Shown: in pieces, positions 1-6,027 of the stretch
Numbering within the stretch: position 1 is the stretch's first letter
Layout: each line of letters begins with the position of its first letter
Source of the DNA: Clostridiales bacterium UBA6363
GTDB lineage: Bacteria > Bacillota > Clostridia > UBA1381
NCBI GenBank assembly: GCA_002438865.1
Contig: DJRJ01000069.1
Coordinates: 1 to 11,998, forward strand
Length of the DNA: 11,998 nt
Direction of reading: 5' to 3'
Made by a program: the position numbers and the translations under genes
The notes under the pieces: generated by a model
Databases searched by the model: none
Seen by the model: the letters and a program-made list of their open reading frames with translations, nothing else
Told to the model about the DNA's origin: nothing

Positions 1-14
1 CATACAGTAGTTTT

Positions 15-40
15 GAAAAAAGTGATATGTCACTTTTTTC
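15..40. terminator. Bidirectional terminator closing the metY-metQNI operon
   Basis: An 11-bp perfect inverted repeat (GAAAAAAGTGA, loop TATG, TCACTTTTTTC) lies 38 bases beyond the metI stop codon. Read on the minus strand the stem ends in a run of six U followed by CAAAACU; read on the plus strand it also ends in a U run. The stem is A/U rich, and the A tract opposite the U tract allows it to act in both directions. The gene on the left is outside the window, so whether it is convergent is unknown. Confidence 0.8.
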
Positions 41-77
41 GCCTGTCGACAATACTTTGCCGGCAGGCTCATTATAT

Positions 78-782
78 TTATTTTTTTATTCTTTTATCGG
101 ACTTAACGGCAAGCTTTGTTCCCACGCTCTGGAAAATCTGCACCAGAATGATAAGGAATATAACCGCAACTATCATTACAAGGTATTTATATCTGTAATA
201 TCCGTAATTTATCGCAATTTTTCCGAGTCCGCCGCCGCCTATGATACCGCTCATTGCGGAATATCCGAGTATGGTGGTTATTGCAATCGTAAGATTGGAA
301 AGCAATGACGGTATGCTTTCGGGTATCATAACCTTGATGATTATCTGAAACGGCGTTGCGCCCATACTCTGCGCCGTCTCTATTATATTATGATTTATTT
401 CTCTTAAGCTGCTCTCAGCCAGTCTTGCGACAAACGGAGCGGCGGCTATGACAAGCGGCACTATTGACGCCGTTGTTCCGACAACCGTTCCCACGATAAG
501 ACGTGTGAGCGGAAAGACGAGTATCATTAATATCAGAAACGGTACCGACCTCAACAGGTTTATAACAACGTTTATAACCGCCAAAACGGGTTTGGGGAGC
601 GGCAGAACGCCGTTTTCCTCGCCTGCCACGATAAGCACTCCGAGCGGCAGTCCGATTATAACCGAAAAGAGAGTTGCCACAAGAGTTACGTACACTGTTT
701 CCCATATTGCGAGCAAAAATTCGCTCTGTATTATTTCCAAAGCCTCCGCAACATCGGGGTTTGATAAAATCTGACTAAGCAT
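78..782 (-). CDS. metI: Methionine ABC transporter permease MetI
   Basis: Membrane subunit of the MetNIQ importer for D/L-methionine. The 234-residue protein has about five hydrophobic segments of the BPD_transp_1 type. The cytoplasmic EAA-loop that docks on the ATPase is visible at roughly residues 138-160 (ETAQSMGATPFQ followed by IPES), and a glycine-rich SGIIGGGGLG segment is typical of MetI. The ATG at 782 is preceded by AAGGAGGG at 9-10 bases. It overlaps the end of metN by 8 bases (AATGCTTAG), so translational coupling with the ATPase gene is likely. The protein is slightly longer than the usual 217-222 residues, mainly in a charged C-terminal tail. It is the last gene of the operon and is followed by the terminator at 15-40. 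Substrate assignment rests on family plus context (metY, MetN C-terminal domain). Confidence 0.93.
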   Translation of the reverse strand: MLSQILSNPDVAEALEIIQSEFLLAIWETVYVTLVATLFSVIIGLPLGVLIVAGEENGVLPLPKPVLAVINVVINLLRSVPFLILMILVFPLTRLIVGTVVGTTASIVPLVIAAAPFVARLAESSLREINHNIIETAQSMGATPFQIIIKVMIPESIPSLLSNLTIAITTILGYSAMSGIIGGGGLGKIAINYGYYRYKYLVMIVAVIFLIILVQIFQSVGTKLAVKSDKRIKK

Positions 783-1785
783 TTATTACGTCCCTCCTTA
801 CAATTATATTCGGCGTCTTTTTGAGGTAGCTTACGGCACGTTCCGTCTGCTCCTCGCCGCCGTCTATTCCCAAAATCATACTTCCGTACACCTTATCGCC
901 TATGCACTTTGTCTGCGCACCGAGAATATTTGCGGCGATGTTTTCCTCAATCGCCATTTTGGCGATAAGCGGTGTTCCGGCAACGTCTGCGCCGTTATAA
1001 ACAACGCATATCACGTTCTCGTTAAGATGCGAAAGCTCGGTGCTTTCGGGCGATTCCGAATACACAAGCTTTTTTGCGGCGTCCGATTTCGGCATTGTGA
1101 ACACCTCGCTCACATCGCCCTCCTCGGCAACGCTTCCGCTGTCGAGAATTGCAACTCTGTTGCATATCTTTTCCACAACGCTCATCTGATGCGTTATAAC
1201 TATCACCGTTATGCCCATTTTTTTGTTTATTTCCTGTATAAGGTCGAGTATGGACTGCGTTGTTTTCGGGTCAAGCGCACTTGTTGCCTCGTCGCAAAGA
1301 AGAATTTCCGGGTCGGTCGCAAGCGCACGTGCTATTGCTATTCTCTGCTGCTGTCCGCCCGAAAGCTGAACGGGATACGCATTTTCCTTATCGGGAAGTC
1401 CGACCGTTTTCAAAAGTTCTCTCGCTCTTTCACGTGCTTTGCTCTTTTTCATACCGCCCAATTCAAGCGGAAAACATATATTGTCCAGGCACGTCCTCTG
1501 CATAAGCAGATTAAAGCTCTGGAAAATCATTGTGACCTTACGGCGCACCTTTCTCAATTCCGCATCGGAAAGCGCACCTATGTTTTCGCCGTTTATATAC
1601 ACCTCGCCCGATGTGGGGCGTTCAAGCATATTTATACAGCGGACGAGCGTGCTTTTTCCCGCACCGCTCATACCGATTATTCCGTAAATATCTCCGTCAT
1701 TCACCGTAAGCGATATGTTTTTTAACGCCTCGACCGTTCCGTCAGCGGTATCGAATGACTTTGACAGATTTTTTATCTCAATCAT
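775..1785 (-). CDS. metN: Methionine ABC transporter ATP-binding protein MetN
   Basis: ATPase of the methionine importer, 336 residues, peripheral on the inner face of the membrane. All ABC motifs are present: Walker A GMSGAGKS (residues 38-45), Q-loop Gln89, signature LSGGQ (141-145), Walker B ILLCDEA (161-167) and the H-loop His199. After about residue 255 comes an ACT-like NIL domain. In the E. coli homologue this domain binds methionine and inhibits uptake when internal methionine is high, so the same feedback is inferred here. The ATG at 1785 is chosen because GGAGGTTTTAT precedes it. The in-frame TTG at 1839 has no ribosome binding site and falls inside an intergenic hairpin. The 96-base gap to metQ is the largest in the operon and may lower ATPase expression relative to the binding protein. 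Confidence 0.95.
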   Translation of the reverse strand: MIEIKNLSKSFDTADGTVEALKNISLTVNDGDIYGIIGMSGAGKSTLVRCINMLERPTSGEVYINGENIGALSDAELRKVRRKVTMIFQSFNLLMQRTCLDNICFPLELGGMKKSKARERARELLKTVGLPDKENAYPVQLSGGQQQRIAIARALATDPEILLCDEATSALDPKTTQSILDLIQEINKKMGITVIVITHQMSVVEKICNRVAILDSGSVAEEGDVSEVFTMPKSDAAKKLVYSESPESTELSHLNENVICVVYNGADVAGTPLIAKMAIEENIAANILGAQTKCIGDKVYGSMILGIDGGEEQTERAVSYLKKTPNIIVRRDVINA

Positions 1786-1825
1786 ATAAAACCTCCGTAT
1801 AAAACATCTCCGTATAACGTGAATT

Positions 1826-1862
1826 AGGAGCAGAGGCAAGCTAACGCTTTGCCGCTGCTCCT
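1826..1862. repeat. Intercistronic stem-loop between metQ and metN
   Basis: The arms AGGAGCAG-A-GGCAAGC and GCTTTGCC-G-CTGCTCCT pair around a TAAC loop with one A/G mismatch and one bulged T. It lies 20 bases beyond the metQ stop codon and 40 bases before the metN start. No U run follows on the minus strand, so it does not look like a full terminator. An mRNA-stabilising hairpin that raises metQ product over metN/metI is a common arrangement for binding-protein transporters, but this is inference. Beyond it, CTCCGTATAA occurs twice (about 1793 and 1808), the first copy being the metN ribosome binding site. Confidence 0.65.
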
Positions 1863-1881
1863 TTGGGCTTCCGCCGTATTA

Positions 1882-2727
1882 TTATTTCTTCAATGCGTCG
1901 AGTGTTTTCTGCTTTCCGCCGTAAAGTGCAATCGGCTCTACGTGGATTGCTCCGACAGATACTATATGCGTGTTGTTTTCCTTATTGAAGTCATCAAGGT
2001 ACGGCTTGTGCTGGAAGTAGTTCGCATCAACCTCGCCGCTTTCAACAACGTTGTTCGGCTGAACATAGTCCGTAAATTCCTTGATGTCGAGAGTGATTTC
2101 TTTCTCGGCAAGGATTTCCTTTACAACCTTTAAGATTTCGGCATGAGGTGTGGGTGATGCGGCAACCGAAATTTTTGTTCCCTTTAATGCGTCGTAATTA
2201 ACCGATGCGTCAAAACCGTCGCCGGGGTTTTCAACAGTGCTTACAACTGCGCCGTCATATTTCTCTTTGATGAAGTCCGCAACCTTTTTGCTCTCAAGAG
2301 CCGCCTTTAATGCCTTTATCTTGTCACTGTTTTCCTCGCCCTCTTTAACGGCTAAAATGTTGCCGTATTCTGATGATGAACCCTCAACCAAAAGCGAGTC
2401 CTTAACCGGATTAAGGTTTGCCGGAATTGCATAGTTTGAGTTTATAACCGCATAGTCAACATCACGGAGAACGTTCGGCAGCTGTGCCGCCTCAACCTCT
2501 TTAAATTCGATGTTGTACGGGTTTGACTCAATATCCCTTACCGTTGCGGTAATTCCCGCACCGCTCTTAAGCGTGATATAGCCGTTGTCCTGTAAAAGCA
2601 GGAGCGCACGTGCTTCGTTTGTTGTGTCGTTCGGGACTGCCACGGTTACGTTTTTACTGCCCCCGCAAGCCGTTACGAGTGATAATGCGGACACTGCCGC
2701 TGCCAATGTTACCAATAATTTTTTCAT
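1882..2727 (-). CDS. metQ: Methionine-binding lipoprotein MetQ (NlpA family)
   Basis: Extracellular substrate-binding component of the methionine importer, 281 residues as translated. The start MKKLLVTLAAAVSALSLVTACGG is a lipoprotein signal peptide with a lipobox ending at Cys21, so the mature protein should be lipid-anchored on the outer face of the membrane. The remainder matches the NLPA family: AASPTPHAEIL, VDANYFQHKPYL and a C-terminal ALYGGK segment are typical. The ATG at 2727 is supported by AAGGGGGAAATTT just upstream and by the signal peptide. Starts further upstream (TTG 2775, ATG 2772) lie within the end of metY and would spoil the signal sequence. The gene follows metY by 19 bases and is probably cotranscribed with it. 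Confidence 0.94.
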   Translation of the reverse strand: MKKLLVTLAAAVSALSLVTACGGSKNVTVAVPNDTTNEARALLLLQDNGYITLKSGAGITATVRDIESNPYNIEFKEVEAAQLPNVLRDVDYAVINSNYAIPANLNPVKDSLLVEGSSSEYGNILAVKEGEENSDKIKALKAALESKKVADFIKEKYDGAVVSTVENPGDGFDASVNYDALKGTKISVAASPTPHAEILKVVKEILAEKEITLDIKEFTDYVQPNNVVESGEVDANYFQHKPYLDDFNKENNTHIVSVGAIHVEPIALYGGKQKTLDALKK

Positions 2728-2746
2728 AATAAATTTCCCCCTTAAA

Positions 2747-4039
2747 TTATTTAACTGCTTCGAAAGCTTCATCAAGAGCTTCCTTTAAGTCTTCAATGTT
2801 TTCGATACCTATCGAAAGTCTTATTGTGTTGGGCTTTATACCCTGTTCCTCAAGCTCCGACTCGGTAAGCTGTGAGTGTGTTGTGCTTGCCGGGTGGATT
2901 ACGAGCGATTTTACGTCCGCAACGTTTGCCAGAAGCGAGAAGATTTTTAAGTTATCTATAAACTTCTGCGCCGTTTCCGCACCGCCCTTTATCTCAAAGG
3001 TGAAGATTGAGCCGCCGCCGTTCGGGAAGTATTTCTTATAAAGCTCGTGGCTCGGATCGGACGGGAGCGACGGGTGATGCACCGCCTCAACCTGCGGATG
3101 ATTGTTTAAGTATTCAACAATCTTCAATGCATTGCTTACGTGGCGTTCAACTCTTAACGACAGCGTTTCGAGTCCCTGCAGGAACATAAACGCATGGAAC
3201 GGTGAAAGCGTTGCGCCGGTATCTCTGAGAAGAATTGCTCTGATGTACGTTACAAACGCCGCCGGACCTGCCGCATCGGCAAAGCTTACGCCGTGGTATG
3301 ACGGGTTGGGATCGGAAATCCACGGATACTTGCCGGACTTTTTCCAGTCAAACGTTCCGCCGTCGACTATAACGCCGCCGATTGCCGTACCGTGACCGCC
3401 GATAAACTTTGTTGCGCTGTGAACAACTATGTCTGCGCCGTACTCTATCGGGCGTACAAGATACGGAGTTGCAAATGTGCTGTCAACAACAAGCGGTATA
3501 TTATGCTTGTGCGCAATTTTTGCAACCGCCTCAATATCTATGATGTTCGAGTTCGGATTGCCTAAGGTTTCAATAAAAATCGCTTTTGTGTTCTCCTGTA
3601 TGGCATTTTCAAAAGCGCCCTCCTCCTCGGGGTCTACAAACGTTGTTGTAATTCCCGACGAAAGCGGAAGAGTATGTGCCAAGAGGTTGTACGTTCCGCC
3701 GTAGATTGTTTTTGACGCTACGAAATGCTCGCCCGATTTTGCAAGAGCGTTAAATGTGTAGTTTATCGCCGCCGCACCGGAAGCTGCCGCAAGCGCCGCA
3801 CTTCCGCCCTCAAGGCTTGCTATTCTCTTTTCAAAAACCTCCTGCGTAGGATTTGTAAGTCTGCCGTAAATATTGCCGGCGTCCCTTAAACCGAATCTGT
3901 CCGCCGCATGCTGTGCATTGTGGAACACAAATGATGTTGATGCATAAATCGGAACGGCTCTTGCGTCGGTAACGGGGTCTGCCTCCTCCTGACCTACGTG
4001 TAACTGTAATGTTTCAAATCTGTATTTTTTATCTGACAT
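2747..4039 (-). CDS. metY: O-acetylhomoserine sulfhydrylase (PLP-dependent)
   Basis: Cytosolic Cys/Met-metabolism PLP enzyme, 430 residues. It is predicted to join O-acetylhomoserine with sulfide (or methanethiol) to give homocysteine (or methionine). The N-terminal FETLQLHVGQ, the region around IYGRLTNPT (residues 58-65), and the PLP-lysine motif SATKFIGGHG with Lys211 are those of the MetY branch. The roughly 50-residue insertion before the C-terminal domain (DPNPSYHGVSFAD and following) separates MetY from the shorter cystathionine gamma-synthases and lyases. The C-terminal SLVIHPASTTHSQ and IRLSIGIE motifs are complete. The ATG at 4039 is chosen because AGGGAG lies 8 bases upstream; the GTG at 4048 would sit on that ribosome binding site. 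It is the first large gene of the operon, with a short leader ORF ahead of it. Direct sulfhydrylation and methanethiol use cannot be told apart here. Confidence 0.93.
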   Translation of the reverse strand: MSDKKYRFETLQLHVGQEEADPVTDARAVPIYASTSFVFHNAQHAADRFGLRDAGNIYGRLTNPTQEVFEKRIASLEGGSAALAAASGAAAINYTFNALAKSGEHFVASKTIYGGTYNLLAHTLPLSSGITTTFVDPEEEGAFENAIQENTKAIFIETLGNPNSNIIDIEAVAKIAHKHNIPLVVDSTFATPYLVRPIEYGADIVVHSATKFIGGHGTAIGGVIVDGGTFDWKKSGKYPWISDPNPSYHGVSFADAAGPAAFVTYIRAILLRDTGATLSPFHAFMFLQGLETLSLRVERHVSNALKIVEYLNNHPQVEAVHHPSLPSDPSHELYKKYFPNGGGSIFTFEIKGGAETAQKFIDNLKIFSLLANVADVKSLVIHPASTTHSQLTESELEEQGIKPNTIRLSIGIENIEDLKEALDEAFEAVK

Positions 4040-4048
4040 TGTAATCAC
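4040..4048 (-). promoter_or_regulatory. Bases before the metY start complementary to the leader ORF
   Basis: The bases GTGATTACA between the metY Shine-Dalgarno and its ATG can pair with TGTATCAC inside the leader ORF (4113-4106): eight pairs with one bulged U. The ORF bases involved encode Cys11, Ile12 and part of Thr13. Part of the same ORF segment (4109-4105) is also the 5' arm of the small hairpin 4109-4096, so the two pairings exclude each other. A ribosome on the leader would block both. A regulatory role is inference; the pairing is short. Confidence 0.4.
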
Positions 4049-4095
4049 TCCCTGAAATTATTATAAAAATGTTTTTTCTCTCTTTTTATTAAGCG

Positions 4096-4143
4096 TCACA
4101 TTCGTGTGATACATCGTCTTTTCCAAATAACCGCAATACTCAT
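4096..4143 (-). CDS. Putative 15-residue leader peptide upstream of metY
   Basis: A short ORF encodes MSIAVIWKRRCITRM and stops at TGA. It has a near-perfect ribosome binding site, GGAGGT 9 bases before the ATG, stronger than the one before metY. It starts about 32 bases after the predicted transcription start and ends 56 bases before metY. It contains one Trp, a basic KRR cluster, one Cys and a C-terminal Met. Its last four codons plus stop overlap a 5-bp hairpin (TCACA, loop CGAA, TGTGA, 4109-4096). Position, spacing and Shine-Dalgarno make translation likely. A role as a nascent-peptide or codon-dependent regulator of the downstream sulfur genes is inferred. I do not recognise it as a named leader peptide, and no terminator separates it from metY. 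Confidence 0.6.
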   Translation of the reverse strand: MSIAVIWKRRCITRM

Positions 4144-4162
4144 AATAATCTTACCTCCGCAT

Positions 4163-4193
4163 CTCTGCTTTGTATGAATACATTATAGCAGAG
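4163..4193. promoter_or_regulatory. Inverted repeat spanning the -10 and start site of the met promoter
   Basis: On the minus strand CTCTGCT (4193-4187) is mirrored by AGCAGAG (4169-4163). Nested inside is TGTAT-TC-ATACA (4182-4171). The -10 hexamer and the predicted transcription start both lie between the outer arms, so a protein bound here would block RNA polymerase. The outer left arm overlaps the extended -10, which by itself constrains the sequence, so the dyad could be partly coincidental. Confidence 0.35.
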
Positions 4194-4210
4194 TATTTGC
4201 TATTTGTCCA
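4182..4210 (-). promoter_or_regulatory. Promoter of the leader ORF-metY-metQNI operon
   Basis: The -35 element TGGACA (4210-4205, five of six consensus bases), a 17-base spacer and the -10 element TATAAT (4187-4182, perfect) are preceded by TGC, giving an extended -10. Transcription should start near 4175, leaving about 135 bases of leader before metY. It lies in the 205-base space between lysR and metY, so the met genes need not depend on readthrough from lysR. Confidence 0.8.
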
Positions 4211-4221
4211 ATACATAAAGA

Positions 4222-4251
4222 TTATAGTTTGTTATAAGTTTTATTTATAAC
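4222..4251. promoter_or_regulatory. Candidate LysR-type operator: three TTATAA-like half-sites
   Basis: Read on the plus strand the segment is TTATA (4222-4226), GTTATAA (4231-4237) and TTATAAC (4245-4251). The first and second form the dyad TTATA-N6-TATAA, and the second and third the perfect 7-bp dyad GTTATAA-N7-TTATAAC. The cluster sits about 47-76 bases upstream of the predicted met transcription start, the usual zone for LysR-type recognition and activation sites. The last half-site overlaps the lysR stop codon. The TATAGTTT stretch equals one half of the MET-box described for streptococcal MtaR, but the other half does not match. The region is AT rich, so chance repeats are possible. 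Confidence 0.45.
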
Positions 4252-5165
4252 TCATTCAGGTACTTTTTCATTTCGGCAATATATGTTTCGCCTATCTCGC
4301 CGAGTACGGCGTTCTTGCGGATAATATAGCCTATTTCCATTTTACTGCCGGGGTTTTCCTCCTCGTCCTTAAAAGGCACGGCAACATAATCACTGCCGTT
4401 AAGGTCCTCGCAGATTATGCCGGAGCAGAGCGTATATCCGTTAAGTCCGACCATAAGATTAAGCATGGTTGCACGGTCGGTAGCCTTTATAGTACGCTTG
4501 TATTCGCCCGTGCTTAATATCTCCTCGGCAAAGTAGAACGAGCCGCTCTCGCCCTGCTCGAACGACAGGCACGGGTAATCCATAAGCTGAGGAAACGTTA
4601 TGAACTCTTCCTTTGCAAGCGGATGGTTTTTCCAAAGATACACATACGCACTGCAATCAATAAGATGATGAAACTCCAGATCGTTATCACGAAGAATTTT
4701 TACGATTACTTTTCTGTTGAAATCGTTCATATACAGTATGCCGATCATACTCTTTAATGCGGCAACGTCCTGTATAACTTCAAGCGTTTTTGTTTCACGC
4801 ATTGCAAAATCATATGTAAGCGTGTCAAAATGCTTGACCGTTTCGACAAACGCCCTCACCGCAAACGAATAATGCTGTGACGACACGCCGAATTTCCTCT
4901 TTATATTCCCCGTTTTGCCATACTTGTCCTGCAAAAGCTCATACTGCTGATAAAGCTGACGTGCATAAATGAGGAACTCCTCGCCCTCTTTGGTGGGGAT
5001 TGTACCCTTGCTTGTTCTTTGGAAAACGGTTATTCCCAATTCGCCCTCAAGCTCACGCACGGCGCTTGTCAGCGACGGCTGTGACACAAACAGTGCCTCC
5101 GCCGCCTTGTTCATCGAGCCTGTTTTTGCAATGGTGAGTATATATGAGATTTGCTGTAAAGTCAT
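4245..5165 (-). CDS. LysR-type transcriptional regulator, probable met/cys regulator
   Basis: A 306-residue DNA-binding regulator of usual LysR length. The N-terminal winged helix-turn-helix spans about residues 1-60 (TGSMNKAAEALFVSQPSLTSAVRELE is the recognition region, followed by LGITVFQR and PTKEGEEFL). The rest is a periplasmic-binding-protein-like effector domain of roughly residues 90-300. The ATG at 5165 has AGGGGGATAGCT upstream. It follows the HAD gene by 10 bases, so the two are probably cotranscribed. Its position directly before the metY-metQNI operon, in the same direction and with a candidate operator between, suggests that it senses a sulfur metabolite and controls that operon, like MtaR/CmbR-type regulators of streptococci and lactococci. 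The effector and the orthologous group cannot be read from the sequence. Confidence 0.88.
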   Translation of the reverse strand: MTLQQISYILTIAKTGSMNKAAEALFVSQPSLTSAVRELEGELGITVFQRTSKGTIPTKEGEEFLIYARQLYQQYELLQDKYGKTGNIKRKFGVSSQHYSFAVRAFVETVKHFDTLTYDFAMRETKTLEVIQDVAALKSMIGILYMNDFNRKVIVKILRDNDLEFHHLIDCSAYVYLWKNHPLAKEEFITFPQLMDYPCLSFEQGESGSFYFAEEILSTGEYKRTIKATDRATMLNLMVGLNGYTLCSGIICEDLNGSDYVAVPFKDEEENPGSKMEIGYIIRKNAVLGEIGETYIAEMKKYLNEL

Positions 5166-5175
5166 AGCTATCCCC

Positions 5176-5964
5176 CTAAATCAGATTATAATGCTCCAGT
5201 GCAAAGCTTACTCCCTCATCGGCAACCGATTTTGTGACAAAATCGCACACGCCGTCAAGTGCTTCGTCATGCACGCCCATTGCTGTGCGGTGTCCGACAG
5301 CTTGCATCATACTTACATCGTTCGCTCCGTCGCCGATTGCATAAGCATTTTCGGTGTTGATACCGAAATGCTTTATAAATCTTCTCACGCCGTCGCCCTT
5401 GCTGAGTCCGCAGCCGTATATATCGGCGTACATAAACCCGTGCTGTATATCAATACACAAAACGTCTTTGTACTTTTCTTTAAGATACAGTATCTGTTCT
5501 TTGTTTTTAAATATTGCGCCTATTTTCTGAACTTTTTCGGGGAAATCCTCTTTTTTGCCCGAAAACACGCCTTTATCAATTTTAAAGCGCTCAATCCAGT
5601 ATATAAATTCCTCCAGGTCTGCACCGTTGCTGTAACAGCGATTGGGATTGTCAAGCATATATATTATGCCGTTTTTGTCCATAAAATCAATCAGTTCACG
5701 CACAAGCTCCGTATCAAGCGAAAAATCGAAAACAACCTCATTGCCGCAGATTGAATATGCGCCGTTTGACAGTATCGCCGCATCAAAATACTTTGCCGTA
5801 CCGGCATACGGGAGCGCACGCCCCGTGCAAAGCACCGGCAAATATCCGTTTTCCTTTAATTTGTCCAGCGCATGGCGAGTTGCCGCCGTAGGCTCGAATA
5901 TATCCGCCTTATCGTCCGTCAGCGTTCCGTCACTGTCGAAAAATACCGCACCTTTATATTGCAT
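5176..5964 (-). CDS. Cof-type HAD-superfamily phosphatase
   Basis: A 262-residue cytosolic hydrolase of the Cof (class IIB) HAD branch. Motif I is FFDSDGTLT with catalytic Asp10 and Asp12; motif II lies at CTGR (Thr47); the conserved SNGA follows at 66-69; motif III is LSKGDG with Lys189; motif IV is GDGANDVSMM (211-220). Between motifs II and III lies the C2-type cap of about 100 residues that decides substrate. Family members dephosphorylate sugar phosphates, FMN or PLP, so the substrate is open. The ATG at 5964 is preceded by AAAGGA at 8 bases, and its promoter ends 35 bases upstream. The TTG at 6015 lies upstream of the -10 element and is excluded. It is cotranscribed with lysR, next to a PLP enzyme gene; a link to PLP is only a guess. 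Confidence 0.85.
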   Translation of the reverse strand: MQYKGAVFFDSDGTLTDDKADIFEPTAATRHALDKLKENGYLPVLCTGRALPYAGTAKYFDAAILSNGAYSICGNEVVFDFSLDTELVRELIDFMDKNGIIYMLDNPNRCYSNGADLEEFIYWIERFKIDKGVFSGKKEDFPEKVQKIGAIFKNKEQILYLKEKYKDVLCIDIQHGFMYADIYGCGLSKGDGVRRFIKHFGINTENAYAIGDGANDVSMMQAVGHRTAMGVHDEALDGVCDFVTKSVADEGVSFALEHYNLI

Positions 5965-5998
5965 ATTCCCAATCCTTTCAGCAAAAAATGTCAAGGAT

Positions 5999-6027
5999 AT
6001 TATAGCACAGCGCAACTAATTAGTCAA
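5999..6027 (-). promoter_or_regulatory. Promoter of the HAD phosphatase-lysR unit
   Basis: TTGACT (6027-6022, five of six bases), a 17-base spacer and a perfect TATAAT (6004-5999) preceded by TGC form a strong extended -10 promoter. The -35 element contains the TGA stop codon of the MATE gene, so the promoter is fitted into the very end of that gene. No terminator is visible between the MATE gene and this promoter, so readthrough is also possible. Confidence 0.82.

Noticed and set aside
1..77. Possible small gene at the left edge (plus-strand frame from 13).
   Set aside because: It starts inside the terminator hairpin and runs antisense into metI, with no ribosome binding site. Apart from the terminator I see only short palindromes (TGCCGGCA at 58-65, GTCGAC nearby).
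1027..1725. Plus-strand open frame of 232 codons.
   Set aside because: Antisense to metN, which carries all ABC motifs. The translation is rich in Arg, Cys and His, as expected of a shadow frame.
4153..4183. Alternative tiny ORF MYSYKAEMRR before the leader peptide.
   Set aside because: Its ATG lies at the -10 element, upstream of the predicted transcription start, and it has no ribosome binding site.
4049..4244. Possible SAM (S-box) riboswitch or T-box before metY.
   Set aside because: None of the conserved S-box core, the T-box AGGGUGG-type sequence or a terminator stem could be found. The leader is only about 135 bases and is largely taken up by the short ORF.
4969..5754. Plus-strand open frame of 261 codons.
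   Set aside because: It lies antisense to lysR and the HAD gene, both of which have clear family motifs. Its translation is rich in Cys, Phe and Tyr without a recognisable domain, and no ribosome binding site precedes it.
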